A stretch of DNA of 64,000 nt from Candidatus Thiodiazotropha sp. (GTDB lineage: Bacteria; Pseudomonadota; Gammaproteobacteria; Chromatiales; Chromatiaceae): the NCBI GenBank assembly GCA_023838465.1, contig JAIVEQ010000004.1, forward strand, positions 35,279 through 99,278, read 5' to 3'. Shown one piece after another: positions 30,685 to 39,950 of the stretch. Numbering within the stretch: position 1 is the stretch's first letter; each line of letters starts with the position of its first letter. The notes below the pieces were generated by a model, which saw only the letters and a list, made by a program, of their open reading frames with translations, was not told the origin of the DNA and ran no database searches. A program made the translations under genes and the position numbers.

Positions 30685-32595
30685 GTGAATTTTTTCGAGC
30701 ATCAGGATGAAGCCAAACGCAACACCCGAAAACTGGTGCTGCTTTTCATTCTTGCGGTTATTGTCATCATTATTGCTATAGACGGCGTCTTGCTGATCTT
30801 ATTCGGCAACCTTCTCAGTGACCCGCAGACTGTTACTCCCAACACACTTGGCGGTCTTCTTGTCGCCAATACAACCGTCCTACTATTCGGTACGGGCGGC
30901 ACCGGGGCCGCGATTGGACTGGCAAGCCTATACCGAAGTGCCAGCCTGAAGGATGGTGGTGGGTCTGTAGCCCGACAGATGGGTGGAGTCCCGGTGGATA
31001 CCGATCCGAAGGATCCACTGCGGCAACGTCTACGCAATGTCGTCGAAGAGATCGCCATCGCATCAGGTGTACCGGTTCCAGAGATCTACATCATGGAGCA
31101 GGAGCCGGGCATCAATGCCTTTGCTGCCGGTTATTCGCCCAGTGATGCGGCTGTAGCAGTGACTCGTGGTACATTGGAGAGCCTTAACCGTGAGGAGTTG
31201 CAGGGCGTCATTGCCCATGAATTCAGCCATATCTTCAACGGTGACATGCGCCTCAATATACGGCTCATGGGTGCCCTTTTCGGCATTCTGCTATTAGCCA
31301 TTGCAGGCCGACGAATCCTTAGCGGCAGTCGCTATTCGTCACGATCAAGAAACAATGGTGGCAACGCGATTATCCTGTTTGCAGTCGCCCTTACGGCAAT
31401 CGGTTATATCGGACTGTTTTTCGCGCGCTGGATCAAGGCTGCTGTTTCCAGGCAACGGGAATACCTTGCTGATGCCTCAGCGGTTCAGTTTACTCGCAAT
31501 CCACAGGGTATTGCCGGGGCACTGAAAAAGATTGCAGTACACAGCAATGGCGCCTTGCTGGAAAAAGATAGCGAAGAGATTGGCCACATGCTGTTCGGTC
31601 AGGGTAGTAGCGCTGCCATGCTTGCCACTCACCCACCGATAGTCGAGCGCATACAGCGCATCGAACCTGACTTTAGGGAAGAGGCGTTGGTTGAAATCGC
31701 GAAACGGCTAAGCCGGCGTACCCGCAAGGAAGCCGAACAGGACGAAAGGGAATCAAAAAAGTCATCGAAACGCACCCCGTTTGACCCACGCAATATCATT
31801 GAAGGTATAGGTCAGCCCGACTGGGAGCGCATTGTCGCTGCCGCAGCGTTAGCTGCCACACTACCTGGTGGCCTGTTATCAGCAGCTCGCTCCACCGAGT
31901 GGGCACCGGAATTGTTACTCTGTGTTCTGCTTGACGATGATGAGAAAATCCGTGATCAGCAACTGTTCACTATCGCCAAAAAACTGGGTGCAGAAAGCGA
32001 GGCTCAAGTTCGCTATCTACTGACATCTACCTTACAGATAAGACCAGAGCAACGCCTTCCCCTGTTAGAAATCGCATTTCCCGCCCTCAAGCGACGACCA
32101 GAGGCATTTATCCATCGCATGCTCGAAACCGTCACTGATATCATTCACCAGGATGGCAAGATTGAGGTTTTTGAATTTTTATTGGCGAAAGTGATCAGCT
32201 TGCATCTGACAGATGCAATGAATCCCTCCCAAAGCCGCACTAGTGGCAACCAAACCCTGGTCGCTCAAGCACAACCAGTACGGGATGTGATTGCGATCCT
32301 GGCTGATCATGGCCATCGTGATATTGAAATGGTAAAACGCAGCTACCAAATGGGATTACAAAGCGTAGGTTTGGAGCTGAGCCCGCTGCAATTACCAAAC
32401 GACTGGCCTAGCGCATTGGACAATGCATTGGCTAATCTCGACCTGCTCAAGATCACGGAGAAAGAGCGTCTCATTGGCGCTCTGGTAGAGACCATTCTCA
32501 CCGACGCCCATATCGACACCCAGGAGCTTGAACTGTTACGTGCTATCGGGTCAGCACTCCATGTGCCACTGCCATTGCTGAGTAACAATGCTTAG
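30685..32595 (+). CDS. M48 family membrane metallopeptidase with long C-terminal extension
   Basis: A 636-residue inner-membrane zinc peptidase starting at GTG 30685, nine bases after lemA. Two N-terminal spans (about residues 16-38 and 58-85) precede the peptidase domain with the zinc-binding HEFSH motif (about residue 177) and the downstream glutamate ligand in REYLADASAVQF. Residues about 210-245 add more membrane segments. The last 270 residues form an extra helical region (ERIVAAAALAATLPGGLLSA... DIIHQDGKIEVFEFLLAK...) whose acidic helix pattern resembles TerB-like folds, a match I hold only loosely. The lemA-M48 pair is probably a membrane quality-control unit. Confidence 0.9.
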   Translation: MNFFEHQDEAKRNTRKLVLLFILAVIVIIIAIDGVLLILFGNLLSDPQTVTPNTLGGLLVANTTVLLFGTGGTGAAIGLASLYRSASLKDGGGSVARQMGGVPVDTDPKDPLRQRLRNVVEEIAIASGVPVPEIYIMEQEPGINAFAAGYSPSDAAVAVTRGTLESLNREELQGVIAHEFSHIFNGDMRLNIRLMGALFGILLLAIAGRRILSGSRYSSRSRNNGGNAIILFAVALTAIGYIGLFFARWIKAAVSRQREYLADASAVQFTRNPQGIAGALKKIAVHSNGALLEKDSEEIGHMLFGQGSSAAMLATHPPIVERIQRIEPDFREEALVEIAKRLSRRTRKEAEQDERESKKSSKRTPFDPRNIIEGIGQPDWERIVAAAALAATLPGGLLSAARSTEWAPELLLCVLLDDDEKIRDQQLFTIAKKLGAESEAQVRYLLTSTLQIRPEQRLPLLEIAFPALKRRPEAFIHRMLETVTDIIHQDGKIEVFEFLLAKVISLHLTDAMNPSQSRTSGNQTLVAQAQPVRDVIAILADHGHRDIEMVKRSYQMGLQSVGLELSPLQLPNDWPSALDNALANLDLLKITEKERLIGALVETILTDAHIDTQELELLRAIGSALHVPLPLLSNNA

Positions 32596-32680
32596 TTTCT
32601 GCTATCAACCCAGCACCTTAATATAATGACACTTAACTTTAGCGATATAAGTTAGTTGCATCCTGGTTGACCTCCCTAGA

Positions 32681-32711
32681 TTCCCGTGTTCACGGAAATG
32701 ACTTCGTGAAC
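32681..32711. repeat. REP-like palindromic intergenic sequence
   Basis: TTCCCGTGTTCACGGAAATG is a near-perfect hairpin, and GTTCACG-GAAATGACTT-CGTGAAC forms an alternative 7-bp stem with it. The form resembles the ATTCCCG...CGGGAATGAC repeats common in gammaproteobacterial intergenic regions. It lies between the convergent M48 peptidase and HNH genes and may act as a terminator. A related palindrome is at 58664. Confidence 0.45.
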
Positions 32712-32784
32712 TTAACCCTTTTCCGAATGCTTAAGAAAGTGCCATTGACCTTCCTATAGAGCATTCAGGGCCGGGTTAACAATA

Positions 32785-33156
32785 CTATTTTTTTCCCTTA
32801 AGCATCGCTGCCAGATCGCCAAAGGGCTGATGTGTGCTGGTACTGCTCTGTTGCGTATCAACAGAGGCTTTTGTGGCATCTGATTCGATATATCGCGAAT
32901 GCTCGTTATCATGACAATAGATACACAACAACTCCCAATTGCTACCATCCAGCGGATTATTATCATGATTATGATCACGATGGTGGACCGTCAACTCTCT
33001 CAGATTTTCGCGGGTAAATTCCCGTGTACAACGACCACAGACCCACGGGTACATCTTCAGCGCCCTTTCCCGGTAACCTTTATCCCTCTCCTCCCGATCC
33101 TGACGAGCCTGAGCCACGATCCTATCTAATTTTTCATTTGATTTATCTGACGACAT
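32785..33156 (-). CDS. yajD: YajD-type HNH nuclease family protein
   Basis: A 123-residue protein with a basic N-terminal helix (RIVAQARQDREERDKGYRER) and an HNH zinc-finger core: CGRCTREF ... LTVHHRDHNHDNNPLDGSNWELLCIYCHDNEH, with the paired CxxC sites and HH/N/H catalytic residues. This matches E. coli YajD, a small HNH protein of unknown biological role. The C-terminal Ser/Thr-rich tail ends in FGDLAAMLKGKK, a conserved tail of the family. It stands alone, divergent from narX. Confidence 0.9.
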   Translation of the reverse strand: MSSDKSNEKLDRIVAQARQDREERDKGYRERALKMYPWVCGRCTREFTRENLRELTVHHRDHNHDNNPLDGSNWELLCIYCHDNEHSRYIESDATKASVDTQQSSTSTHQPFGDLAAMLKGKK

Positions 33157-33464
33157 GATAGCTATCTGTTTAGTAGAGATGCAACGAAACCTGCTGGGTG
33201 ACTTCTTGCCTATTCACCGTTCAAAATATTGAAATTGCCACCCGCTCGATTATGTAAAATATAGTACTTATTACAATTCTTACCTATACCCCCAAGGTCG
33301 TCTGCTCATAAAAACAGACCCTCGAAAATGGCGTTAGTCTCCTCTAAATAGTGCGATATTCCAAACCAATCGTATTCAACCAGTGCCTTCATGACAATCT
33401 TGGCTTATAGTCATATCCAACCTATCACTAGGGTATCCTATACTCGCAACCAGAGAATCATGCA
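33157..33464 (+). promoter_or_regulatory. narX upstream region with NarL-like heptamers
   Basis: This 308-bp gap has no gene. It holds TACCTAT (33281-33287) and an overlapping TACCCCC-like heptamer (about 33286), both resembling the NarL/NarP TACYYMT motif, followed by a short GTCTG...CAGAC hairpin. The narX promoter should lie here and may be autoregulated. No perfect FNR palindrome was found in it. Confidence 0.4.
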
Positions 33465-35399
33465 TTGAAAAACTCACTGCTACTCCGATTCGGTACTGTG
33501 ATAACCATTCTCTTCATCCTGGCTGTGTCGGGCATGGTCAGTTCGATGATTATTACCGAAACCGCTGAAGGCTATGCCGCAGCAATCAACCAGGCAGGGA
33601 CACTGCGCATGCAATCCTACAGAATTGCCAGCAGTTTGGTACACAGGACCAAATTCCATCATGAACTAGCCACGACCCGAACCAATCAACTGGTGACTGA
33701 ATATAATCAACGTCTGTTCAGTCCACGCATTCATGACGTACTGACCAAAGGGCCAAACAAACAGGTGACTGAGACTTATCACGAAGTCGAATCACAATGG
33801 CGTGCAACCATGCTTCCCAACCTGAATGACTACTTGAAGCTGAGTGCGACTAACTCACTCTCATCTCAGGAAAGGCGGCAGCTTGACACCAGTCTGCGTA
33901 ACTACTTAGCGCTGGTTGACAGCTTCGTTGATGATATCCACCGTTTCGTGGAGGCACTTGAAATAGATGCAGAGGAGAAAAACCAGCAGCTGAGGATCAT
34001 ACAGATCGTGTTACTTAGCCTCACTTTCATGGTCACTCTGGTCAGTCTCTATCTCACCAAGAGTTATGTACTCAATCCTCTTCGCAATCTGCTTGCCTGT
34101 GCCAATGCAGCACGACACGGTGATTTTTCAATCAGGAGTCGATACCTCGGTGAAGATGAGCTTGGCCAGCTAGGCCAGGCCTTCAATGTAATGGCGGAAG
34201 ATCTCTCAGTGACCTACGCGGATCTCGAGTCTAGAGTACGTGAGAAGACCCACGACCTTGAAAGAAGCAACCACACCCTGGAGTTACTCTATTCCGCCAC
34301 CAAACGGCTGAGTGACTCTTCCTTGAGCGAGGATGTCCTGGTCGCAGTAATACACGATATAGAGGCCTTAATCGGAGTCAACAACGGCACTATCTGTCTT
34401 GGCCAACCTGGAGACGATCAAGCCTATCGTTACGCATCTACAAGAAAAACCGACATCCTATTACAAGACAAACTGGATAATCAGTGCTCTTTTTGCCTTG
34501 GGGAAGGCAAGTCTCATACGTTCAAGATCACTGCTTTTGATACTCAAAACTCGGTTAACATCTTCTCCACACCGGTACGAGACAAAACCCAGCAATATGG
34601 TGTTTTGTTGGTTGAATTCCCTGAATTGATGCAGTTGGAAGAATGGCAGGAGCGTCTTTTGGAAACGGTTGCAAGCAATATTGCACTGGCAATCAATGTT
34701 GCTCAGCAGGTAACCCAGAATCGTAAAGTATCCTTAATGGAGGAGCGCAGCGTCATCGCTAGAGAGCTTCATGATTCCATAGCCCAATCACTTTCATATC
34801 TGAAGATTCAGGTATCTCGACTGGAAAAAGCAATCAACGAAGACAGTGAGAAAAAAGAGATCCTTTCTGTTACTGCCGCCCTGCGGTCGGCACTCAATGG
34901 CGCCTATCGTCAACTACGTGAACTACTTACCACGTTCCGACTCAGGGTCACCGATGCCAATCTGGGCAAGGTGGTGGGGCAAACCGTTGAGGAGTTTGCC
35001 AATAGATCCGGAATACCCATTGAGTACACCAATCATATCGGTAACTGCCAATTCACGCCCAATGCAGAGATACATATTATCCAGATCATACGTGAAGCCC
35101 TCTCGAATGTTATTCGTCATGCCAATGCCACACAGGCCAGAGTAAGCCTTAAATGTAACCAACAAGGTTTGGTAAAAGTCTCTATTGAGGACGATGGCAT
35201 CGGGATCAATGATGAAGGTGATATGATGCAACACTATGGACTACCTATTATGAAAGAGCGTGCTGAATGGCTTGGGGGAAGTCTGAGTATCAACGAGTCC
35301 CCCACCGGCGGCACTCAGATAAATCTCAGTTTTAGCATCACAGATGCATCTAACAGTGAATCCAAGAAGATGTTAGTCGAGCAATTAAAAAATGCCTGA
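33465..35399 (+). CDS. narX: Nitrate/nitrite sensor histidine kinase NarX
   Basis: A 644-residue inner-membrane sensor. The first span (residues about 8-28) is followed by a periplasmic domain with the nitrate-binding P-box INQAGTLRMQSYRIAS, a second span (about 180-200), a HAMP domain, a GAF-like region with Cys residues (about 280-420) and the HisKA_3 phospho-acceptor ELHDSIAQSLSYLKI (His about 437), ending in an ATPase domain with SIEDDGIGIND and PTGGTQINLSF. The start is TTG 33465; no in-frame ATG lies upstream. It overlaps narL by 8 bp. It detects nitrate in the periplasm and phosphorylates NarL. Confidence 0.95.
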   Translation: MKNSLLLRFGTVITILFILAVSGMVSSMIITETAEGYAAAINQAGTLRMQSYRIASSLVHRTKFHHELATTRTNQLVTEYNQRLFSPRIHDVLTKGPNKQVTETYHEVESQWRATMLPNLNDYLKLSATNSLSSQERRQLDTSLRNYLALVDSFVDDIHRFVEALEIDAEEKNQQLRIIQIVLLSLTFMVTLVSLYLTKSYVLNPLRNLLACANAARHGDFSIRSRYLGEDELGQLGQAFNVMAEDLSVTYADLESRVREKTHDLERSNHTLELLYSATKRLSDSSLSEDVLVAVIHDIEALIGVNNGTICLGQPGDDQAYRYASTRKTDILLQDKLDNQCSFCLGEGKSHTFKITAFDTQNSVNIFSTPVRDKTQQYGVLLVEFPELMQLEEWQERLLETVASNIALAINVAQQVTQNRKVSLMEERSVIARELHDSIAQSLSYLKIQVSRLEKAINEDSEKKEILSVTAALRSALNGAYRQLRELLTTFRLRVTDANLGKVVGQTVEEFANRSGIPIEYTNHIGNCQFTPNAEIHIIQIIREALSNVIRHANATQARVSLKCNQQGLVKVSIEDDGIGINDEGDMMQHYGLPIMKERAEWLGGSLSINESPTGGTQINLSFSITDASNSESKKMLVEQLKNA

Positions 35400-36054
35400 G
35401 CCACAAAAACATACCATCCTTGCCATCGACGACCACCCACTCTTCAGAAAAGGGGTCTCTGACCTGATCGGCATGGATGATACGCTGGAATTGATTGGCG
35501 AAGCAGCCAACGGACCGGATGGCCTGGCAGTGGCGAAGCAGTTTAATCCAGACTTGATACTGCTCGATATCAATATGAAGGGCATGAACGGGCTGGAGAC
35601 GCTAAAGGCCATCAAGGATCAGGATATTGACTCGCGAATTCTCATGTTGACCGTTTCCGATAACGAAGAGGATGTATTGACTGCTTTGAGAAGCGGCGCA
35701 GACGGCTACCTTCTGAAGGATATGGAACCTGAGGACATTTTAAAATCTATTCGTAAAGCAGTGCAGGGCACAGTGGTGATCAGTGACCACCTGACACAGC
35801 TACTTGCCAAGGCACTTAGGGAAGATGACAGGATTAACGAGCAAGATTCAATCACCGCCCTTACTGCCAGAGAGCGGGAGATTCTGCAGCAGATTTCTCA
35901 CGGGATGAGCAACAAGCAGATTGCCAAGACTCTGGAGATCTCAGAGGGTACAGTCAAGGTACATGTCAAGCACCTGCTGAAAAAGCTCAACCTTCACTCC
36001 AGAACTGAGGCCGCCGTGTGGGCACTCAATACAGAAAAAAATGCGGCTCGATAA
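35392..36054 (+). CDS. narL: Nitrate response regulator NarL
   Basis: A 220-residue NarL/FixJ-type regulator: receiver domain (residues 1-125) with the phospho-acceptor Asp in LILLDINMKGMNGLE and the conserved Lys in GYLLKDMEP, then a LuxR-type helix-turn-helix (ALTAREREILQQIS, GMSNKQIAKTLEISEGTVKVH). It is translated from within the last codons of narX. The likely target is the nap operon 450 bp downstream, whose upstream region has a 7-2-7 NarL site. Confidence 0.95.
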   Translation: MPEPQKHTILAIDDHPLFRKGVSDLIGMDDTLELIGEAANGPDGLAVAKQFNPDLILLDINMKGMNGLETLKAIKDQDIDSRILMLTVSDNEEDVLTALRSGADGYLLKDMEPEDILKSIRKAVQGTVVISDHLTQLLAKALREDDRINEQDSITALTAREREILQQISHGMSNKQIAKTLEISEGTVKVHVKHLLKKLNLHSRTEAAVWALNTEKNAAR

Positions 36055-36222
36055 GATACTATTAACCTGGCAACCCACGTTCAAGCTAGTAAATAGCGGT
36101 AATCTTTTCGGATTATAGGCAATCATCCCATGAGGGTATCAATAGCTCAGCAACCTATAACTACATCGGATTCTGGCAAAATCATCAATTTATTACATAG
36201 GCAAGTTCTCAGATGCTTATAA

Positions 36223-36240
36223 ATTAGGGTGAACCCTAAT
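36223..36240. promoter_or_regulatory. Perfect 18-bp palindrome in the nap upstream region
   Basis: ATTAGGGT-GA-ACCCTAAT is an exact 8-2-8 inverted repeat. Its orientation is opposite to a NarL 7-2-7 site, so another dimeric regulator is suggested. It lies 280 bp upstream of napF, near the end of narL. It has no T-run and is not a normal terminator. Confidence 0.5.
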
Positions 36241-36291
36241 ATTTCACCCCACGATTTCCGGCTGCCTTACCTCACCCTACCTCTAAGTTAA

Positions 36292-36314
36292 TACCTATTA
36301 CCCATTTTGGGGTA
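36292..36314. promoter_or_regulatory. NarL/NarP binding site upstream of napF
   Basis: TACCCAT-TT-TGGGGTA (36299-36314) is a 7-2-7 inverted heptamer pair matching the NarL/NarP site with one mismatch in the second arm. An additional perfect TACYYMT heptamer, TACCTAT (36292-36298), adjoins it. The centre is about 85 bp upstream of the FNR box, similar to the E. coli nap promoter layout in having both sites. Confidence 0.75.
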
Positions 36315-36384
36315 TTTTGCTCTACCAATAATTTGGTGACTCTTTGAATTTATTTAATTTTTGCTTAATTTATCCCATAGAAAT

Positions 36385-36398
36385 TTGATCCGTATCAA
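36385..36398 (+). promoter_or_regulatory. FNR box upstream of napF
   Basis: TTGATCCGTATCAA is a perfect TTGAT-N4-ATCAA site. If it acts as a class II activator site, transcription would start near 36433, about 70 nt before the napF start codon. The FNR-family gene of this window carries the same kind of box upstream of itself. Confidence 0.88.
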
Positions 36399-36502
36399 AG
36401 CAGTTGGCCAGACCAAGTGAAACACTTCACACCAGTCATTGATTGGCGCAAAGTCGACGCTAGATGACAACTTTTTTGTCACCCTCATTTGAGGCATAAC
36501 TG

Positions 36503-37015
36503 TTGCGGACATCCATCGATAGATTTCAGTTACTTCGCGGTGACCTGAGTGGCCGCCGTCGCGGGATTCGCCCCCCCTGGTCTCAACCAGAGTCACTCTT
36601 CACCGACCTGTGTCAGCGTTGTGCTGAGTGTACCGATGCATGCCCAACCCATGTCATCGAGAACGGGGCAGAGGGTTTCCCGATAGTCAACTTTTCACAC
36701 GGCCATTGCACCTTTTGTGGCGACTGCGTTAAGGCTTGCAAGCACCAGGCTTTAACCTTTCCTACCGAACTGACGACACCGCCATGGGCACTTGATGTCA
36801 TGATCGATGGATCATGTCTGTCAATCAATGGTGTGGTCTGCAGAAGCTGTGGCGATATCTGCGAAGAATCCGCGATCCGTTTCAAACTGGAGACGGGAGG
36901 ACGCTCAACACCACTACTTGACCAGCTCAGTTGTTCTGGTTGTGGCGAATGCGTATCGGTCTGTCCCAGTCATTCCATAACCATTACACCTACGCAGCAG
37001 GAAAATGCGGCATAA
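36503..37015 (+). CDS. napF: Ferredoxin-type protein NapF
   Basis: NapF is a cytoplasmic iron-sulfur protein thought to assist maturation of NapA. The 170-residue product has a basic RRR-containing N-terminus and three 4Fe-4S motifs: CQRCAECTDACP, CTFCGDCVKACK and CSGCGECVSVCP, plus a further Cys pair (CRSCGDIC). The start is TTG 36503 with GAGG eight bases upstream. It is the first gene of napFDAGHBC. A 450-bp region before it holds FNR and NarL sites. Confidence 0.94.
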   Translation: MRTSIDRFQLLRGDLSGRRRGIRPPWSQPESLFTDLCQRCAECTDACPTHVIENGAEGFPIVNFSHGHCTFCGDCVKACKHQALTFPTELTTPPWALDVMIDGSCLSINGVVCRSCGDICEESAIRFKLETGGRSTPLLDQLSCSGCGECVSVCPSHSITITPTQQENAA

Positions 37016-37042
37016 CACATCAATGTGGGGAGATATTCATCC

Positions 37043-37312
37043 ATGAATATATGCAGTCTGATCGTTCATACCAAGCCGACGACGGGACCTTTGGTCTCCG
37101 AGCGTCTGCAAACATTCCATGGGGTCGAGGTCCATGGAGGATCGGAGGAAGACAAACTGATTGTCACTGTGGAGGACGAGGGTGAAACGGTCTCTCCGGT
37201 GTCTGACAAGATGAATGCATTACGCGACGTTGAAGGCGTCGTTAATACAGTACTGATTTACCACTATGGCGGTGAAGAGTCGATGGAGGAAATGAACCGT
37301 GAAATTAACTAG
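37043..37312 (+). CDS. napD: NapA signal-peptide-binding chaperone NapD
   Basis: NapD binds the Tat signal of NapA and holds it in the cytoplasm until cofactor is loaded. The 89-residue protein shows [39 protein letters not shown] and a [15 protein letters not shown] ending, typical of the family. The start at 37043 gives the canonical N-terminus; the frame is open upstream to a GTG at 37025. It overlaps napA by 14 bp, implying coupled translation. Confidence 0.93.
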   Translation: MNICSLIVHTKPTTGPLVSERLQTFHGVEVHGGSEEDKLIVTVEDEGETVSPVSDKMNALRDVEGVVNTVLIYHYGGEESMEEMNREIN

Positions 37313-39869
37313 AAGAGACTTTATTAAGAGCAATGCAGTGGCAGCAGCAGCCTCAGTGGCTGGCGTTACCCTGCCGATAACTAATGCCGCAGCTGCTGAT
37401 GCAGATGATGGTATTCGCTGGGACAAAGCAGCCTGCCGTTATTGCGGTACCGGCTGTAGCGTCTTGATGGGCGTTAAAGATGGCAAAGTTGTGGCCAGTC
37501 AGGGTGACCCCGATGCACCGGTCAACAAGGGCCTGAACTGCATCAAGGGTTACTTTTTGCCGAAGATCCTTTATGGAGAGGATCGTCTGACCAAACCTCT
37601 GCTGCGCAAGACCAATGGCAAGTATGACAAGAACGGGAAGTTTGAAGCAGTTTCCTGGGACGAGGCCTTCAAGACAATGGCCGAGAAATGGGTCGCTGCC
37701 CGTAAAGCCAAAGGCCCGAAAGGTATCGGCATGTTTGGCTCCGGACAGTGGACAGTTTGGGAAGGCTATGCTGCTTCCAAATTGTTGAAGGCAGGTTTCC
37801 GCTCCAACAGCCTTGAACCCAATGCCCGTCACTGTATGGCTTCCGCTGTGGGCGCCTTCATGCGTGGTTTCGGTATCGATGAACCGATGGGTTGCTATGA
37901 TGATCTGGAGCACGCCGACACATTTGTGCTCTGGGGCGCCAACATGGCTGAGATGCACCCGATCCTCTGGTCGCGTCTCACCGACACCCGTCTGACCAAG
38001 CCGGGTTGTGAAGTCCACGTTCTCTCCACCTATGAGCATCGTTGTTATGAACTGGCTGATAACGGTATGGTTTTCGAGCCTCAGACCGATCTGGCTATTC
38101 TTAACTATATCGCCAACTACATCATCCAGAACAAGGCGTATAATAAGGAGTTCATCGACAAGCATGTGAACTTCACCAAGACGCCAACCGACATCGGTTA
38201 TGGCCTGCGCGCCACAGACCCTCGCGAGAAGGCTGCCAAGAACCGGAACAAGGGCAAGCTCTCTAAAATCAGTTTTGAAGAGTATGCCAAGTCGGTAGAG
38301 CCTTACACATTGGAGCACACCTCCAAGCTCTCCAAGGTGCCGAAAGACAAGCTGCTGAGACTGGCCAAGGCCTATGCCGATCCCAAAAAGAAGGTCTCAT
38401 CCTACTGGACCATGGGTTTTAACCAGCATACCCGTGGCGTCTGGGTCAACGGTCTCTGCTACAACGTCCATCTGCTGATGGGCAAGATCGCTGAGCCGGG
38501 CAACAGCCCCTTCTCATTGACCGGTCAGCCCTCCGCCTGCGGTACCGCTCGTGAGGTTGGCACCTTCACTCATCGGTTGCCTGCCGACCTGGTGACCAAG
38601 AAGGATGCACACTGTAAATTTGCCGAGAAGACCTGGAAGCTGCCTGCAGGCACCATTCCCCGGGCTAACGGTAAATCTGATGATGCCGATCAATCGGACA
38701 TCAGCGGCAAGCCCATGGGCAAGACCCTGATCCATGCAGTTGCCATGCACCGTGCACTTAAAGACGGCAAGATGAATACCTTCTGGGTCATGTGTAACAA
38801 CAACATGCAGGCCGCTGCCAACATGAATGACGAGAGTCTTCCCGGTTGGCGTAATCCGGATAACTTCATCACGGTCTCCGACCCCTACCCAACGGTTTCG
38901 GCACAGGCCGCTGACCTTATTCTGCCGACCGCCATGTGGATCGAGAAAGAGGGTGCATACGGCAATGCCGAGCGACGCACCCAATTCTGGCGTGAGCAGG
39001 TATCGGCACCAGGGGAGTCCAAATCCGATGTATGGCAGCTCATGGAGTTCTCCAAGTACATCAAGGTCGAGGACGTCTGGCCGGCCGATCTGATTGCCAA
39101 AAAACCGGAATACGAGGGCAAAACCCTCTACGAAATACTCTACACCAACGGCCAGGTCGACAAGTTCCCTGCAGAACAGGTCACCGATAGCCGCGGCAAC
39201 AAGTACAACAACCACGAGTCTGCCGACTTTGGTTATTACGTTCAAAAGGGCCTCTTCGAAGAGTACCGCCTGTTTAACTCGGCTGAAGGTATTCCGAAGA
39301 AGGGTCATGAGATGGCCGAGTTCGATGCCTACCACAAGGCGCGCGGTCTGCGCTGGCCTGTTATTAACGGTAAAGAGACCCTGTGGCGTTTCCGGGAAGG
39401 TTACGACCCGCATGTTGCCAAAGGTGAAGGTGTCAAGTTCTACGGTAAGCCGGATGGACGGGCCAACATCATCACAGCACCCTACGAGCCCGCTGCCGAG
39501 CCGCCTGATAAAGAGTTTGATCTGTGGCTCTGTACCGGTCGTGTGTTGGAGCATTGGCACTCCGGTTCCATGACCCGGCGTGTTCCTGAGCTCTACCGTG
39601 CCGTACCGGATGCGGTGATCTACATGAACCCGAAGGACGCCAAGAAGCGCAAACTTCGTAACGGCGCTCTGGCCAAGATCAGCTCTCGTCGGGGTGAGAT
39701 CGTTTGTAAGATCGACACCAAGGGCCGTAATAAGTGTCCAGTGGGCCTGGTCTTCGTTCCCTGGTTCGATGCCGGTCGCCTGGTCAATAAGCTCACGCTT
39801 GACCAAACCGATCCGCTGTCGAAAGAGACGGACTACAAGAAGTGTGCAGTGAAGATCTCACGCGCCTAG
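37299..39869 (+). CDS. napA: Periplasmic nitrate reductase catalytic subunit NapA
   Basis: NapA reduces nitrate to nitrite in the periplasm using a Mo-bisMGD cofactor and one 4Fe-4S cluster. The 856-residue protein starts at GTG 37299 (GGAGG eight bases upstream), with a Tat signal [20 protein letters not shown] (twin Arg at 5-6). Cluster cysteines are in [14 protein letters not shown] (Cys46, 49, 53) and GLNCIKGYF; the Mo-ligand Cys is in [15 protein letters not shown] (about residue 180). The C-terminal cofactor-binding region has [18 protein letters not shown]. Length and motifs are those of an intact enzyme, in contrast to napG and napB. A strong hairpin follows the stop. Confidence 0.98.
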   Translation: MKLTRRDFIKSNAVAAAASVAGVTLPITNAAAADADDGIRWDKAACRYCGTGCSVLMGVKDGKVVASQGDPDAPVNKGLNCIKGYFLPKILYGEDRLTKPLLRKTNGKYDKNGKFEAVSWDEAFKTMAEKWVAARKAKGPKGIGMFGSGQWTVWEGYAASKLLKAGFRSNSLEPNARHCMASAVGAFMRGFGIDEPMGCYDDLEHADTFVLWGANMAEMHPILWSRLTDTRLTKPGCEVHVLSTYEHRCYELADNGMVFEPQTDLAILNYIANYIIQNKAYNKEFIDKHVNFTKTPTDIGYGLRATDPREKAAKNRNKGKLSKISFEEYAKSVEPYTLEHTSKLSKVPKDKLLRLAKAYADPKKKVSSYWTMGFNQHTRGVWVNGLCYNVHLLMGKIAEPGNSPFSLTGQPSACGTAREVGTFTHRLPADLVTKKDAHCKFAEKTWKLPAGTIPRANGKSDDADQSDISGKPMGKTLIHAVAMHRALKDGKMNTFWVMCNNNMQAAANMNDESLPGWRNPDNFITVSDPYPTVSAQAADLILPTAMWIEKEGAYGNAERRTQFWREQVSAPGESKSDVWQLMEFSKYIKVEDVWPADLIAKKPEYEGKTLYEILYTNGQVDKFPAEQVTDSRGNKYNNHESADFGYYVQKGLFEEYRLFNSAEGIPKKGHEMAEFDAYHKARGLRWPVINGKETLWRFREGYDPHVAKGEGVKFYGKPDGRANIITAPYEPAAEPPDKEFDLWLCTGRVLEHWHSGSMTRRVPELYRAVPDAVIYMNPKDAKKRKLRNGALAKISSRRGEIVCKIDTKGRNKCPVGLVFVPWFDAGRLVNKLTLDQTDPLSKETDYKKCAVKISRA

Positions 39870-39879
39870 CTTGTACAAT

Positions 39880-39909
39880 GCCGGTCCGGGGCAACCGGAC
39901 CGGCCTTTT
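39880..39909 (+). terminator. Hairpin with short T-run between napA and napG
   Basis: GCCGGTCCGG (39880-39889), loop GGCAA and CCGGACCGGC (39895-39904) form a perfect 10-bp stem followed by CTTTT. It starts 10 bp after the napA stop. It could be a partial terminator that lowers napGHBC expression relative to napFDA, or protect the napA mRNA 3' end. Confidence 0.75.
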
Positions 39910-39950
39910 AACTGGAAACGGATAAGCTGAATCGTAGTATCAAATCAGTC

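Noticed and set aside
38514..39806. A 430-codon open frame on the minus strand (and 37353-38318, 321 codons) antisense to napA
   Set aside because: napA is a certain gene with all motifs; its codon bias keeps the antisense frame open. The antisense products have no recognisable domain.
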